Shown here piece after piece: positions 32,320 through 40,023 of a stretch of 40,023 bases of DNA. The first letter of the stretch is position 1; every line of letters starts with the position of its first letter. Below the pieces are notes generated by a model. The model was not told the origin of the DNA, did no database searches, and saw only the letters and a list, made by a program, of their open reading frames with translations. The position numbers and the translations under genes were made by a program. Location: contig JAAYRW010000142.1 of the NCBI GenBank assembly GCA_012518555.1, positions 1-40,023 of the forward strand, written 5' to 3'. Origin of the DNA: Tissierellia bacterium. Its GTDB lineage: Bacteria; Bacillota; Clostridia; Tissierellales; Sedimentibacteraceae.

Positions 32320-33810
32320 ATGGCAATAATTATAAACGAGCTTTCAAGAACCTTTGGTGAATTTTTACTATTACCCAATCTAACTACAAAAGATTGCGTC
32401 GTTGAAAATGTTGATTTAAGTGCACCTATAGTTAGATTTAAAAAAGGTGTAGAACCGAGTTTAAAGCTTAATATACCTTTTTCATCAGCTATTATGCAAT
32501 CTGTTTCAGATAATAACATGGCAGTAGCACTGGCGAAAAACGGCGGAATATCCTTTATTTATTGTTCTCAGCCTATTGAAAGCCAAGCTGAAATGATAAG
32601 AAAAGTTAAAAAATATAAAGCTGGTTTCGTAATCAGTGATTCTAACTTAACCCCGGAACATACATTGGCAGACGTTTTGGAACTTAAAGAAAGAACTGGT
32701 CATTCAACTATGGCTATTACGGAAGATGGCTCTCCAACAGGAAAACTTCTAGGAATAGTAACAGGAAGAGATTACAGAATAACTCGTGATCCATTAGATA
32801 AAAAAGTTAAAGATTTTATGACTCCAGATAACTCCTTAATAGTAGGAAAAGAAGGAATAACATTGTCCGAAGCCAACGACATTATATGGAAACATAAATT
32901 AAATTCACTTCCAATTGTAGATGAAGATTTTAATTTAGTTTACTTGGTTTTTAGAAAAGATTATTCAGAAGATAAGGATAATCCTAACTCATTATTAGAT
33001 AATCAAAAAAGATATGTGGTAGGAGCAGGAATTAACTCTAGAGACTACAAAGAAAGAGTTCCTGCACTTGTGGAAGCAGGGGCAGATATACTTTGCATAG
33101 ACTCTTCCGAAGGTTTCAGCGAATGGCAATACGACACTATTCAATGGATTAAGCAAGAATACAATGGAAAAGTAAAAGTAGGAGCCGGTAACGTAGTTGA
33201 AAGGGACGGATTTAAATATTTAGCTGGTGCAGGTGCTGACTTTGTAAAGGTAGGTATAGGTGGAGGTTCTATTTGTATAACCAGAGAACAAAAAGGTATA
33301 GGAAGAGGTCAAGCTTCTGCCATATTAGACGTTGCAGCTGCTCGTAATGAATACTTTGAAAAAACCGGTGAATATGTACCTATATGTTCAGACGGAGGAA
33401 TAGTTCTTGATTACCATATTACCCTTGCATTGGCAATGGGAGCAGATTTCGTAATGCTTGGAAGGTACTTTGCGGGATTTGACGAAAGTCCTACAAATAA
33501 AATAAAGCATGGAAACGGATACGTTAAAGAATATTGGGGCGAAGGCTCAAATAGGGCAAGAAACTGGGCAAGGTATGATTTAGGTGGTCAAGCCAATCTT
33601 CAATTTGAAGAAGGTGTGGATTCATATGTACCTTATGCCGGCAAACTTGATGATGGTCTTAGAACTACTCTTTACAAAATTAAATCAACCATGTGTAACT
33701 GTGGTACAAAATCAATTAAGGAGCTCCAAGAAAACAGCAGGCTAACAATTGTTTCTTCAACAAGTTTAACCGAAGGCGGTGCTCATGACGTTATTTTAAA
33801 AAATCAATAG
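32320..33810 (+). CDS. guaB: IMP dehydrogenase, trichomonad-like type
   Basis: The 496-residue enzyme has a TIM barrel interrupted by two CBS domains (about 118-215). Key residues are D261 in CIDSSEG, the catalytic loop [15 protein letters not shown] with C319, SDGGI, and the mobile flap NWARYDLGG with R418 and Y419. This matches, almost residue for residue in motif and numbering, the Tritrichomonas foetus enzyme (Cys319, Arg418, Tyr419) rather than the common bacterial GPGSICTTR type. It makes XMP from IMP for guanine nucleotides. GGAG precedes the ATG. It is divergent from ftsH and ends in a hairpin. Confidence 0.95.
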   Translation: MAIIINELSRTFGEFLLLPNLTTKDCVVENVDLSAPIVRFKKGVEPSLKLNIPFSSAIMQSVSDNNMAVALAKNGGISFIYCSQPIESQAEMIRKVKKYKAGFVISDSNLTPEHTLADVLELKERTGHSTMAITEDGSPTGKLLGIVTGRDYRITRDPLDKKVKDFMTPDNSLIVGKEGITLSEANDIIWKHKLNSLPIVDEDFNLVYLVFRKDYSEDKDNPNSLLDNQKRYVVGAGINSRDYKERVPALVEAGADILCIDSSEGFSEWQYDTIQWIKQEYNGKVKVGAGNVVERDGFKYLAGAGADFVKVGIGGGSICITREQKGIGRGQASAILDVAAARNEYFEKTGEYVPICSDGGIVLDYHITLALAMGADFVMLGRYFAGFDESPTNKIKHGNGYVKEYWGEGSNRARNWARYDLGGQANLQFEEGVDSYVPYAGKLDDGLRTTLYKIKSTMCNCGTKSIKELQENSRLTIVSSTSLTEGGAHDVILKNQ

Positions 33811-33842
33811 GCTATCCAAAACAAATAAATTGTTATTGATAA

Positions 33843-33877
33843 AAATGATTTCTATATTTTCCATATAGAAATCATTT
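33843..33877 (+). terminator. Terminator after IMP dehydrogenase
   Basis: A 15-bp perfect stem (33843-33857 with 33863-33877) and a 5-base loop, followed by ATTTTATT. Confidence 0.75.
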
Positions 33878-33984
33878 ATTTTATTATACTTTTGGCTGTC
33901 CTCTTTAAATTTGTAAAAACTGTACCTTTTGAAAGTGCTAGAATAGGTTTATATTTATAGTAAATATAGAGAGAGGATTTAAAA

Positions 33985-34854
33985 ATGAATAAAATTCCAA
34001 AAATTATGGCTATTAACGATATGTCAGGAATAGGCAGATGTTCTCTTACGGTAGCACTTCCTATAATATCAGCTTTAGGATGCCAAGTGTGTCCTCTACC
34101 TACTGCATTATTAAGCAACCAATCGGAATATGAAGAATTTTATTTCTTCGATTTTACAAAATATATGGAAGAATACTATTTAGGCTGGGAAAAAAATGAT
34201 ACTAGCTTTGACTGTGTATATACTGGATTTATAGGTTCCGAAGATCAAATTAATATAATAATTGACATAATCGATAAAGTCAGGGAAAAAAACAAAGAAG
34301 CTTTAGTAATTGTAGACCCGGTAATGGGAGACCAGGGTTTCACTTATCCTACTTACAACCATAAGATGATTGACAGAATGACATCTTTAGTAAAAGAAGC
34401 AACTATTATAACTCCCAATTTAACAGAAGCATGTATCCTTTTAGGCAAGAAATATGAAAAGGAAAAAGCAACTATAAAACAAGTTAAAAATTATTTAAAA
34501 GACCTATGTAATATAGGACCTAAGATTTCTGTCATAACAGGTGTTAGGACTGAAGAAGGACAGCATATTAACCTATGTTACAACAAGGAAGAGGATAAAT
34601 TTTGGTTAATTCCCTTTGAATATATAAACAAACGCTATCCAGGAACTGGTGATTTATTTACTTCTTTATTTATAGGATATTTGATGAAAGGTAAATTACT
34701 TCCTGAAGCTATAGAAGAAGCATCAAGATTTGTGTCCCTAGCTGTACTTACTACTTACCAAGCTAATACATTGAGTAGCGAAGGTGTAATTTTTGAAAAA
34801 ATCATGAAGGAATTATATAATGAAATAAAAGAATATAAGTATGTTAGCATGTGA
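33985..34854 (+). CDS. Pyridoxal/pyridoxamine kinase (PdxK/PdxY type)
   Basis: A 289-residue ribokinase-fold enzyme: INDMSGIGRCSLTVALPI and LPTALLSNQSEYEEF (substrate pocket), VDPVMGDQG (metal/phosphate region), ITPNLTEACILLG, SVITGVRT, and PGTGDLFTSLFIGYL, whose GTGD holds the catalytic Asp. It phosphorylates B6 vitamers to supply PLP. The gene stands alone, with GAGAGAGG upstream of the ATG and a strong terminator downstream. Confidence 0.9.
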   Translation: MNKIPKIMAINDMSGIGRCSLTVALPIISALGCQVCPLPTALLSNQSEYEEFYFFDFTKYMEEYYLGWEKNDTSFDCVYTGFIGSEDQINIIIDIIDKVREKNKEALVIVDPVMGDQGFTYPTYNHKMIDRMTSLVKEATIITPNLTEACILLGKKYEKEKATIKQVKNYLKDLCNIGPKISVITGVRTEEGQHINLCYNKEEDKFWLIPFEYINKRYPGTGDLFTSLFIGYLMKGKLLPEAIEEASRFVSLAVLTTYQANTLSSEGVIFEKIMKELYNEIKEYKYVSM

Positions 34855-34926
34855 ATAATTAGCTAATCTTTTAAAGGTTAGTTGGAATCAAAATAGTATG
34901 TCTATTTCAATAAGCAGGTAACTCTT

Positions 34927-34950
34927 AGCCCGGCATCTTTTTGCCGGGCT
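34927..34950. terminator. Bidirectional terminator between the B6 kinase and the response regulator
   Basis: AGCCCGGCA (34927-34935) pairs with TGCCGGGCT (34942-34950); this very stable stem lies between convergent genes. Confidence 0.85.
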
Positions 34951-35739
34951 TCATAAATTATTGTTAGACTTCATTACTCTATATTCTGTAGGTGAAATTC
35001 CAATACTTTTCTTAAATACCCTGCTGAAATAATGTTGACTCCTAAAACCTACTTTGTTAGAAATTTCATATATGTTTGAATATAATATATCATCTGTCAG
35101 AAGTTCTTTAGCTTTTTCTATTCTAATCATTGTTATATATTCCACAAAAGAATATCCAAGCTGTTCTTTCATTAACTTGCTTAAATATGTCTTATTAACA
35201 TTAAATAAATCTGAGACTTTCTGTAAAGATAAGTCCATATCAGAATAGTTTTCCTGAATATATCTTCTAACACCACTTACTACTGCAGATAATTCTTGAT
35301 TTTTTTCTTCTGAATTATCCTTGTCCTTGTATACTGATTCTTGTCTTTCACTCTCTCCTCTATCTGATAGAATTTCTAATTTTAATGATTTCAAAACATT
35401 ATATAAATCAGTCTTAGGAATAGGCTTTAATAAATAGTCAAAAACTTTTAACTTTAAAGCTTGGTGCGCATATTCAAAGTAATCATATCCACTTATAATA
35501 ATAGTATAGGAATTAGGATATTTATTTTTTAATTTATTAGTTAGATCCAGGCCATTTATCATGGGCATATTAATATCAATTAAAAACACATCTGGAGTTT
35601 CTTTTTCAGCAATATTCAAGGCTTCCAGATAATTCCCAGCCTCACCTACTACTTTATAATTTAAATTAAATTCTTCTATCCATCTTTTTAAACCACGTGT
35701 TATTTTAGGTTCATCATCGACTATTAAAACCTTTATCAT
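34951..35739 (-). CDS. AraC-type response regulator, YesN-like
   Basis: A 262-residue regulator: receiver domain (LIVDDEP acidic pair, phospho-acceptor in FLIDINMP near residue 55, LLKPI Lys near 105), a linker rich in charged residues, and a C-terminal AraC double helix-turn-helix (about 160-260; SLQKVSDLFNVNKTYLSKLMKEQLG and VGFRSQHYFSRVFKKSIGISPTEYR). It should be activated by the YesM-type kinase whose gene overlaps it. ATG 35739 has the better ribosome spacing; 35745 is possible. The likely target is the reductase gene upstream in the same cluster. Confidence 0.92.
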   Translation of the reverse strand: MIKVLIVDDEPKITRGLKRWIEEFNLNYKVVGEAGNYLEALNIAEKETPDVFLIDINMPMINGLDLTNKLKNKYPNSYTIIISGYDYFEYAHQALKLKVFDYLLKPIPKTDLYNVLKSLKLEILSDRGESERQESVYKDKDNSEEKNQELSAVVSGVRRYIQENYSDMDLSLQKVSDLFNVNKTYLSKLMKEQLGYSFVEYITMIRIEKAKELLTDDILYSNIYEISNKVGFRSQHYFSRVFKKSIGISPTEYRVMKSNNNL

Positions 35740-37342
35740 AATCATCTTCTCCTTCGATAAGTGGACACCTTATTTTTATTAAAGTCCATCCATTCTCGTT
35801 TCCAATATCTACACCATATTTATCTCCAAAGGCTAATTTAATACGTTGATTTACACTATATAATCCAAATCCAATCCTATCATCCTGATTCTCTTCACCA
35901 CTAAGAATGCTTTTTAATAATATAAGTTTTTCCTCTGGTATTTTTTCACCATTATTTTTTACTTCCATTACAAGCATGTCTTTATCTTTATATATATTTA
36001 TCATTATCTTAAAGTTGTTATTTTGGTTGTTCTTGTTTCCATGATAAATTGCATTCTCGACTATTGGCTGTAATAGTACTCTAATAACTCTACTTTGAAT
36101 AAGACTTTCATCGTACTTTATTTTATAATTTATGGAATCCTCAAATCTTGCTTGATGTATTCTAAAATAACTTTCAAGATGGTCTAGCTCATCAGATAAT
36201 GTGATGTATTTTTTTCCTCTGCTTAACCCAATTCTAAAATATGTACTTAATGCTTCTATCAAATCTACAACTTCCGTAGCATCATATTCTATAGCTGACC
36301 AACGAATAGTATCTAGAGTATTATAAAGGAAATGGGGATTTATCTGCTCGTGTAATAATCTAAGTTCTATTTCTCTTTTTTCATATTTAACCTTGTATAG
36401 TTTATCTAACATCTGATCAAAACTCTTTTGTAAATCCCCAATTTCATCTTTTCTATAATCTTTAAATCGTACTGTTAAATCTCCTGTTTCAACTATTCTC
36501 ATCTGCTCTTGAATTTTTCGTATAGGCTTTACAATGGAATCACTAAAGAAGGTTAATAGCACTATTAGGGCTCCACCTATTAATAATCCGATCGTTGTGG
36601 CAGAGCTTTGTATTTTCCTAGTTCCCTCATATAATCTATATTCTGGTACTTTAAATACTATAGTCCATTCAGGAGAATGTTCTATAGGAGCTGAAAACTC
36701 AATAATATCTTCATTGATTTGGATGTCTTCATCATCATTTCCAATTGGATTCCCTGCTGTGTCATATATTTTACTTCCTCCATCATAAAGTCGTATAGCT
36801 GCAGCAATATCCTTTATAGTCTCTATTGGAACAGCTGCAGAAATATATTCAAACTTGCTACTAATATTCTCCGGTAATCTATATATCATAATCACAATAT
36901 CAATTTCATTAGATCGAGATCTTAATGGATTGCTTATAACAAATGTAGATTCTCCTTCTTTAATCTCTCTATAATACTCACGATTCGCTATAGAAAACTT
37001 TGACCCATCAGATATCCAGGCTATTCCATCTTCGTCAATAATGCCTAAAGACTCATACGTATTATTGTATTTCAATATAAAATTCAAATAGTTCAATCCT
37101 TCTATCAAATTCATATTAGAATAATATATTTGATTTCCAATTAATTTAATTTCGTTAGTTCTTTCATCTAGCCAATTAGTAATTTCTCCTGCCCTTGCTT
37201 TTACTATTTGGTTAGTCAAATCCTTGCTAAGGGGGATTACAGTTTTATTCATATCTCTATCTATATTGTATAGCAAAAGTATAAATAATATAAGCAGGCT
37301 AGCAGTTACATATAGATTTATCTTACTTTGAATGGACTTCAT
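35714..37342 (-). CDS. Sensor histidine kinase, YesM-like
   Basis: A 542-residue kinase with a first membrane helix (about 10-27), a large extracellular domain of Cache type (about 30-245; TFVISNPLRS, YISAAVPIETIKDIA), a second helix (about 250-268), a HAMP domain, the His_kinase motif EQINPHFLYNTLDTIRW (phosphorylated His near 337), and HATPase motifs VENAIYHG and IGFGLYSVNQRI. It senses something outside the cell, plausibly the substrate of the adjacent exported reductase. ATG 37342 follows GAGG; a TTG at 37354 overlaps that site. Confidence 0.92.
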   Translation of the reverse strand: MKSIQSKINLYVTASLLILFILLLYNIDRDMNKTVIPLSKDLTNQIVKARAGEITNWLDERTNEIKLIGNQIYYSNMNLIEGLNYLNFILKYNNTYESLGIIDEDGIAWISDGSKFSIANREYYREIKEGESTFVISNPLRSRSNEIDIVIMIYRLPENISSKFEYISAAVPIETIKDIAAAIRLYDGGSKIYDTAGNPIGNDDEDIQINEDIIEFSAPIEHSPEWTIVFKVPEYRLYEGTRKIQSSATTIGLLIGGALIVLLTFFSDSIVKPIRKIQEQMRIVETGDLTVRFKDYRKDEIGDLQKSFDQMLDKLYKVKYEKREIELRLLHEQINPHFLYNTLDTIRWSAIEYDATEVVDLIEALSTYFRIGLSRGKKYITLSDELDHLESYFRIHQARFEDSINYKIKYDESLIQSRVIRVLLQPIVENAIYHGNKNNQNNNFKIMINIYKDKDMLVMEVKNNGEKIPEEKLILLKSILSGEENQDDRIGFGLYSVNQRIKLAFGDKYGVDIGNENGWTLIKIRCPLIEGEDDYDKGFNSR

Positions 37343-37384
37343 ATTATACCTCAAATTGAATATTATATATTTAGTTTAATAGAA

Positions 37385-37419
37385 AAACTGTATGGAGCCA
37401 TACAGAAGCCATACAGTTT
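37385..37419 (-). terminator. Terminator or attenuator between reductase and kinase genes
   Basis: AAACTGTATGG (37385-37395) pairs perfectly with CCATACAGTTT (37409-37419), and a T run follows on the minus strand. A further CCATACAG (37398-37405) gives a competing pairing. It lies in the 84-base gap between reductase and kinase. Confidence 0.65.
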
Positions 37420-37426
37420 ACTAAAT

Positions 37427-39238
37427 TTATTCTACCACTTTTTGTCCTGCTATTCTACCAAAAACTATTACATCTGTTACAGCATTTCCGCCTAGTCGAT
37501 TTGTACCATGGATTCCACCTGCTACTTCCCCTGCTGCAAACAATCCAGGTATAATATTACCATCCTTGTCTAAAACTCTTGCATCTTCATTTATAACAAT
37601 TCCACCCATAGTATGATGTATAGCAGGAATTACTTTTTGGATATAAAATGGGCCTTTCGCAATATGTTTTAATGAACCTCTACGATTAAATTCTTCATCC
37701 TTGCCATTATCAACATATCCATTATATTTATCTATGCTTTCCATAAAATTTGCTTTATCTATATCAAAGTGTTCTGCTAATTCTTCTAAAGTTTCTGCCT
37801 TATATATTAAATCCATATTTTCAAATACCTTGTATTCATCTTTATGAACTTCTGTCATATTTCCAACTTCCTCAACCTCTTGCCCCCATACTAAATAACC
37901 TTCTTGATTAGTCTGGGATAAAATTGCTTTAGATATTACATCTCTTCTGTCCATTTCTTCTACAAAGCGAACACCTTCTTGATTTAATAATATAGCGCCA
38001 TCAAATCTTGAGTTTGCCACATAGGATATTATCCCTGTTCTAGGATTACATGTTGGATATGTCTGGATATACTCCATATGAATTAAATCTGCTCCTATAT
38101 CCCCAGCCATTATGATACCATCACCTGTTGTTCCAGCCAAAACTGTAGCTTTATATTTCTCGTCTTTTTCAGGATCATATTTTTTACGCATTTCTAAATT
38201 TGCGCCGAAACCACCTGTAGCTATTATAACACCTTTATTTGCATTGAAAGTTATTTCCTGTCCCGCAGTATTTATTGCCATTACACCAACTACTCTATTA
38301 TTTTCGTCTACTATTAATTTTTCTGCCTTAGTCTCCATTTTGAAAACTACACCTAAATCGTCCCCATAGTCTTTAAGTTTTTTAATCAATTCAGTTCCCT
38401 TATTGTTTTTAGGGATTAATGCCCTGGCTACAGAATGTCCACCAAATTGTTGAAGACGATCGGGCATAAACTCTACATTGACTTCATTTACAAGCCATTC
38501 TATCGTTGGTAATGCATTCTTAGCAATAACTGTAACCAATTCTTTTTTATTAATATTGTCACCGCCATTCATAGTGTCTTCGATAAATAATTCTACACTA
38601 TCTTCTATTCCTAATTCTTTCTGTTGTTCTGTTCCCGGTACATTTAGTCCGCCACCGGATACAAGAGTATTTCCACCTACACTACTCATCTTTTCTAACA
38701 ATACCACATTCGCACCGGCAGACTTTGCTTCGATTGCAGCAGATAATCCTGCACCTCCACCGCCAATTACTACAACATCATAAGTCTGGTCTAATTCATC
38801 TTCCCTATCTGCTAGATGTATAATTTCATCCATTTTAAAAGTTTCATCATTCCCACCAGCTTTTTTTAAAGCATCCTTCAAGGCAGACATTATTCCTACA
38901 CTGGAAATAGTTGCGCCAGTTACAGTATCAATATTTACACTTTGATTATCTAAAACCCCTTGTACTATCTTTTCAAACGCAACATCACTTAAAATTTCCG
39001 TTTCTTTATTTTCTAGTACATCTATTGATGATATTTTTCCATCCCTTACTGCTACCTCTAATAAGATATCCCCTCCATTTCCTACTCCTACACCCTGATA
39101 GGTTCCATCTTTATATATATGTCCATTGCTACCTTCTATATCCTCATGGGTATTCTCCTCTTTCCCACTACAGGCTGTTCCTAGCACCATTACCAATGCT
39201 AATAATATTAATACAAATCGAAATCTCTTTTTCATCAT
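37427..39238 (-). CDS. Second exported FMN/FAD reductase lipoprotein (fumarate-reductase flavoprotein family)
   Basis: A 603-residue paralogue of the protein at 20390. The signal peptide ends VLGTAC (C23, probably lipidated). The FMN-binding domain (about 40-125) has DTVTGAT (104-110) for ApbE-type flavinylation of T110. The FAD_binding_2/fumarate-reductase domain begins at GGGGAGLSAA and keeps RFVEEMDRRD, HHTMGG and GTNRLGGNA. The first substrate position reads IQTYPT, with Tyr where fumarate reductase has His, unlike its paralogue (Leu). It lies 84 bases upstream of the YesM-YesN genes on the same strand. Two ATGs follow AGGAGG (39238 and 39235). Confidence 0.88.
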   Translation of the reverse strand: MMKKRFRFVLILLALVMVLGTACSGKEENTHEDIEGSNGHIYKDGTYQGVGVGNGGDILLEVAVRDGKISSIDVLENKETEILSDVAFEKIVQGVLDNQSVNIDTVTGATISSVGIMSALKDALKKAGGNDETFKMDEIIHLADREDELDQTYDVVVIGGGGAGLSAAIEAKSAGANVVLLEKMSSVGGNTLVSGGGLNVPGTEQQKELGIEDSVELFIEDTMNGGDNINKKELVTVIAKNALPTIEWLVNEVNVEFMPDRLQQFGGHSVARALIPKNNKGTELIKKLKDYGDDLGVVFKMETKAEKLIVDENNRVVGVMAINTAGQEITFNANKGVIIATGGFGANLEMRKKYDPEKDEKYKATVLAGTTGDGIIMAGDIGADLIHMEYIQTYPTCNPRTGIISYVANSRFDGAILLNQEGVRFVEEMDRRDVISKAILSQTNQEGYLVWGQEVEEVGNMTEVHKDEYKVFENMDLIYKAETLEELAEHFDIDKANFMESIDKYNGYVDNGKDEEFNRRGSLKHIAKGPFYIQKVIPAIHHTMGGIVINEDARVLDKDGNIIPGLFAAGEVAGGIHGTNRLGGNAVTDVIVFGRIAGQKVVE

Positions 39239-39348
39239 ATTTCCTCCTTGTTATGATTGTTAAATATCTATCATTATTATAATATATAATTCAGAAACTG
39301 TATTTACACATTAACAAGATTTTTTGTATTATAAAAACAAATTACCTC

Positions 39349-39377
39349 TTTACAGAATCGAATTTTTCAGTTATAAT
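39349..39377 (+). promoter_or_regulatory. Promoter of tRNA-Pro
   Basis: TTTACA (39349-39354), a 17-base spacer and TATAAT (39372-39377), 12 bases before the tRNA. Confidence 0.8.
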
Positions 39378-39389
39378 TTAATATGTTGT

Positions 39390-39463
39390 CGGGATGTGGC
39401 GCAGTTTGGTAGCGCACTAGCATGGGGTGTTAGGGGCCGCAGGTTCAAATCCTGTCATCCCGA
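39390..39463 (+). tRNA. tRNA-Pro (anticodon GGG)
   Basis: The cloverleaf folds fully: acceptor CGGGATG with CATCCCG, D arm GCGC...GCGC, anticodon stem CTAGC with GTTAG around loop ATGGGGT (anticodon GGG), T arm GCAGG-TTCAAAT-CCTGT, and discriminator A. The 3' CCA is not encoded and must be added after transcription. Confidence 0.95.
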
Positions 39464-39483
39464 CTTTTATATTCAAGCATTTA

Positions 39484-39515
39484 ATAAGAGCCATTTTCCA
39501 AGGCTCTTATATTTT
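39484..39515 (+). terminator. Terminator after tRNA-Pro
   Basis: ATAAGAGCC (39484-39492) pairs with GGCTCTTAT (39502-39510), followed by ATTTTTA. The remaining bases to 39582 show nothing else. Confidence 0.75.
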
Positions 39516-39582
39516 TATATTATTGTTATTTTCTACTAACCTGTCTACTGTGTTTGTTTCCCCTTAATTCTCTTTATACCGT

Positions 39583-40023
39583 TTATATTCCCCATACAGG
39601 TACAATCAAATTTTCCCTATCGAAAGCCGATAGCCGGTCACAAGTACAAAGTACTGCACCCGTAGCTCTTGTAAGAGTTGACTTATCAATAACCCTAAAT
39701 ACTTTCGTAAGTTGTTTCTGAGGCATTGCAGTCTTTTTGATTTCTATCGGATATAATTTCCCGCTTTTTTCCATTAAAATATCTATTTCCTTTGTATCCT
39801 TATCTCGATAATAGTAAATAAATGGCTCAAGTCCACAGTTTTGATAGCTTTTTACAATCTCAGATACTACGAAATTTTCAAGGATTGCGCCACTCATAGC
39901 ACCATTCATCAGAGTTTCACTATCGCTCCATTTAGTAAGATAAGCAACAAGTCCTGTATCATAAAAATACAATTTTGGTTTTGTCACCATTCTCTTAAGC
40001 ATATTGTTTGAATAAGGGTGCAA
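39583..40023 (-). CDS. DUF4143 ATPase family protein, C-terminal part, cut by window edge
   Basis: About 147 residues at the C-terminus of an AAA_14/DUF4143 protein: LHPYSNNMLKRMVTKPKLYFYDTGLVAYL, ILENFVVSEIVKSY, YYYRDKDTKEIDILME (the restriction-endonuclease-like ExD...EIDIL element) and LYPIEIKKT. The P-loop domain lies beyond the window. These proteins are common in variable genome regions and are often present in several copies; the function is unknown. The frame is open at the right edge. Confidence 0.88.
   Translation of the reverse strand: MHPYSNNMLKRMVTKPKLYFYDTGLVAYLTKWSDSETLMNGAMSGAILENFVVSEIVKSYQNCGLEPFIYYYRDKDTKEIDILMEKSGKLYPIEIKKTAMPQKQLTKVFRVIDKSTLTRATGAVLCTCDRLSAFDRENLIVPVWGI

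Noticed and set aside
32160-32519. A 119-codon minus-strand frame overlapping the start of IMP dehydrogenase
   Set aside because: It is antisense to guaB and its promoter region, with no ribosome site and no recognisable domain.
38911-39282. A 123-codon plus-strand frame antisense to the second reductase
   Set aside because: A Leu/His/Tyr-rich shadow of a real gene, without a ribosome site.
39390-39463. tRNA-Pro as an integration (att) site for the DUF4143 region
   Set aside because: No integrase and no repeat of the tRNA 3' end are visible within the window.
1-40023. CRISPR arrays, insertion sequences, phage genes, rRNA
   Set aside because: No regularly spaced repeats, transposase or integrase motifs, or rRNA-like sequence were found on either strand.

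Overview
The window is AT-rich DNA from a spore-forming, low-GC Gram-positive anaerobe. The evidence is the strong AGGAGG-type ribosome sites, the TTGACA/TATAAT promoters, a small acid-soluble spore protein, a 3D-domain protein next to rnmV-ksgA, a DUF1292 protein, and a tungsten/molybdenum aldehyde oxidoreductase. It fits Clostridia/Tissierellia, but I cannot name the genus from the sequence alone.

Layout. 1-3.1 kb: two convergent NodB-type polysaccharide deacetylases (the first cut by the window edge), then a scarred patch with a mazF toxin lacking an antitoxin, a response-regulator remnant truncated at both ends, a GNAT acetyltransferase, a DUF1905 stub and a small membrane protein. 3.2-9.5 kb: a SWIM zinc-finger protein, a GntR-controlled ABC exporter whose ATPase and first permease are joined out of frame by an apparent deletion, and a BlaI/M56 (BlaR1-like) regulatory pair. 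9.6-16.1 kb: a DUF3307-SatD pair, a nitroreductase, a metallophosphoesterase, the TrkA-TrkH potassium uptake system and a zinc-ribbon protein. 16.3-19.6 kb: a minus-strand envelope glycosylation cassette (GT2, DUF2304, GT-C-like membrane protein, small SMR-like transporter). 19.7-25.4 kb: a hotdog thioesterase, an exported flavinylated fumarate-reductase-like lipoprotein, a molybdenum/tungsten-cofactor riboswitch with terminator, an AOR-family oxidoreductase with its own MoaD/ThiS-like protein, a Cys/Arg/Gly repeat protein and an unusual SASP. 25.4-34.9 kb: LCP ligase, PduO-type cobalamin adenosyltransferase, KsgA, RNase M5 and 3D protein (minus-strand housekeeping cluster), DUF1292, MarR, FtsH, an IMP dehydrogenase strikingly like the trichomonad enzyme, and a pyridoxal kinase. 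35-39.3 kb: a YesN/YesM two-component system downstream of a second flavinylated reductase. The window ends with tRNA-Pro(GGG) and the C-terminal part of a DUF4143 ATPase.

How genes work together. The most informative modules are (i) the two extracytosolic FMN/FAD reductases, one beside the cofactor-riboswitch-controlled AOR and one beside a two-component system, suggesting respiration of organic acceptors at the cell surface; (ii) the cofactor leader, for which I can draw an aptamer, a competing antiterminator and a terminator; and (iii) the undecaprenyl-sugar style glycosylation cassette. No transposase, phage module, CRISPR array or rRNA was seen, and no gene-free stretch exceeds 300 bases.
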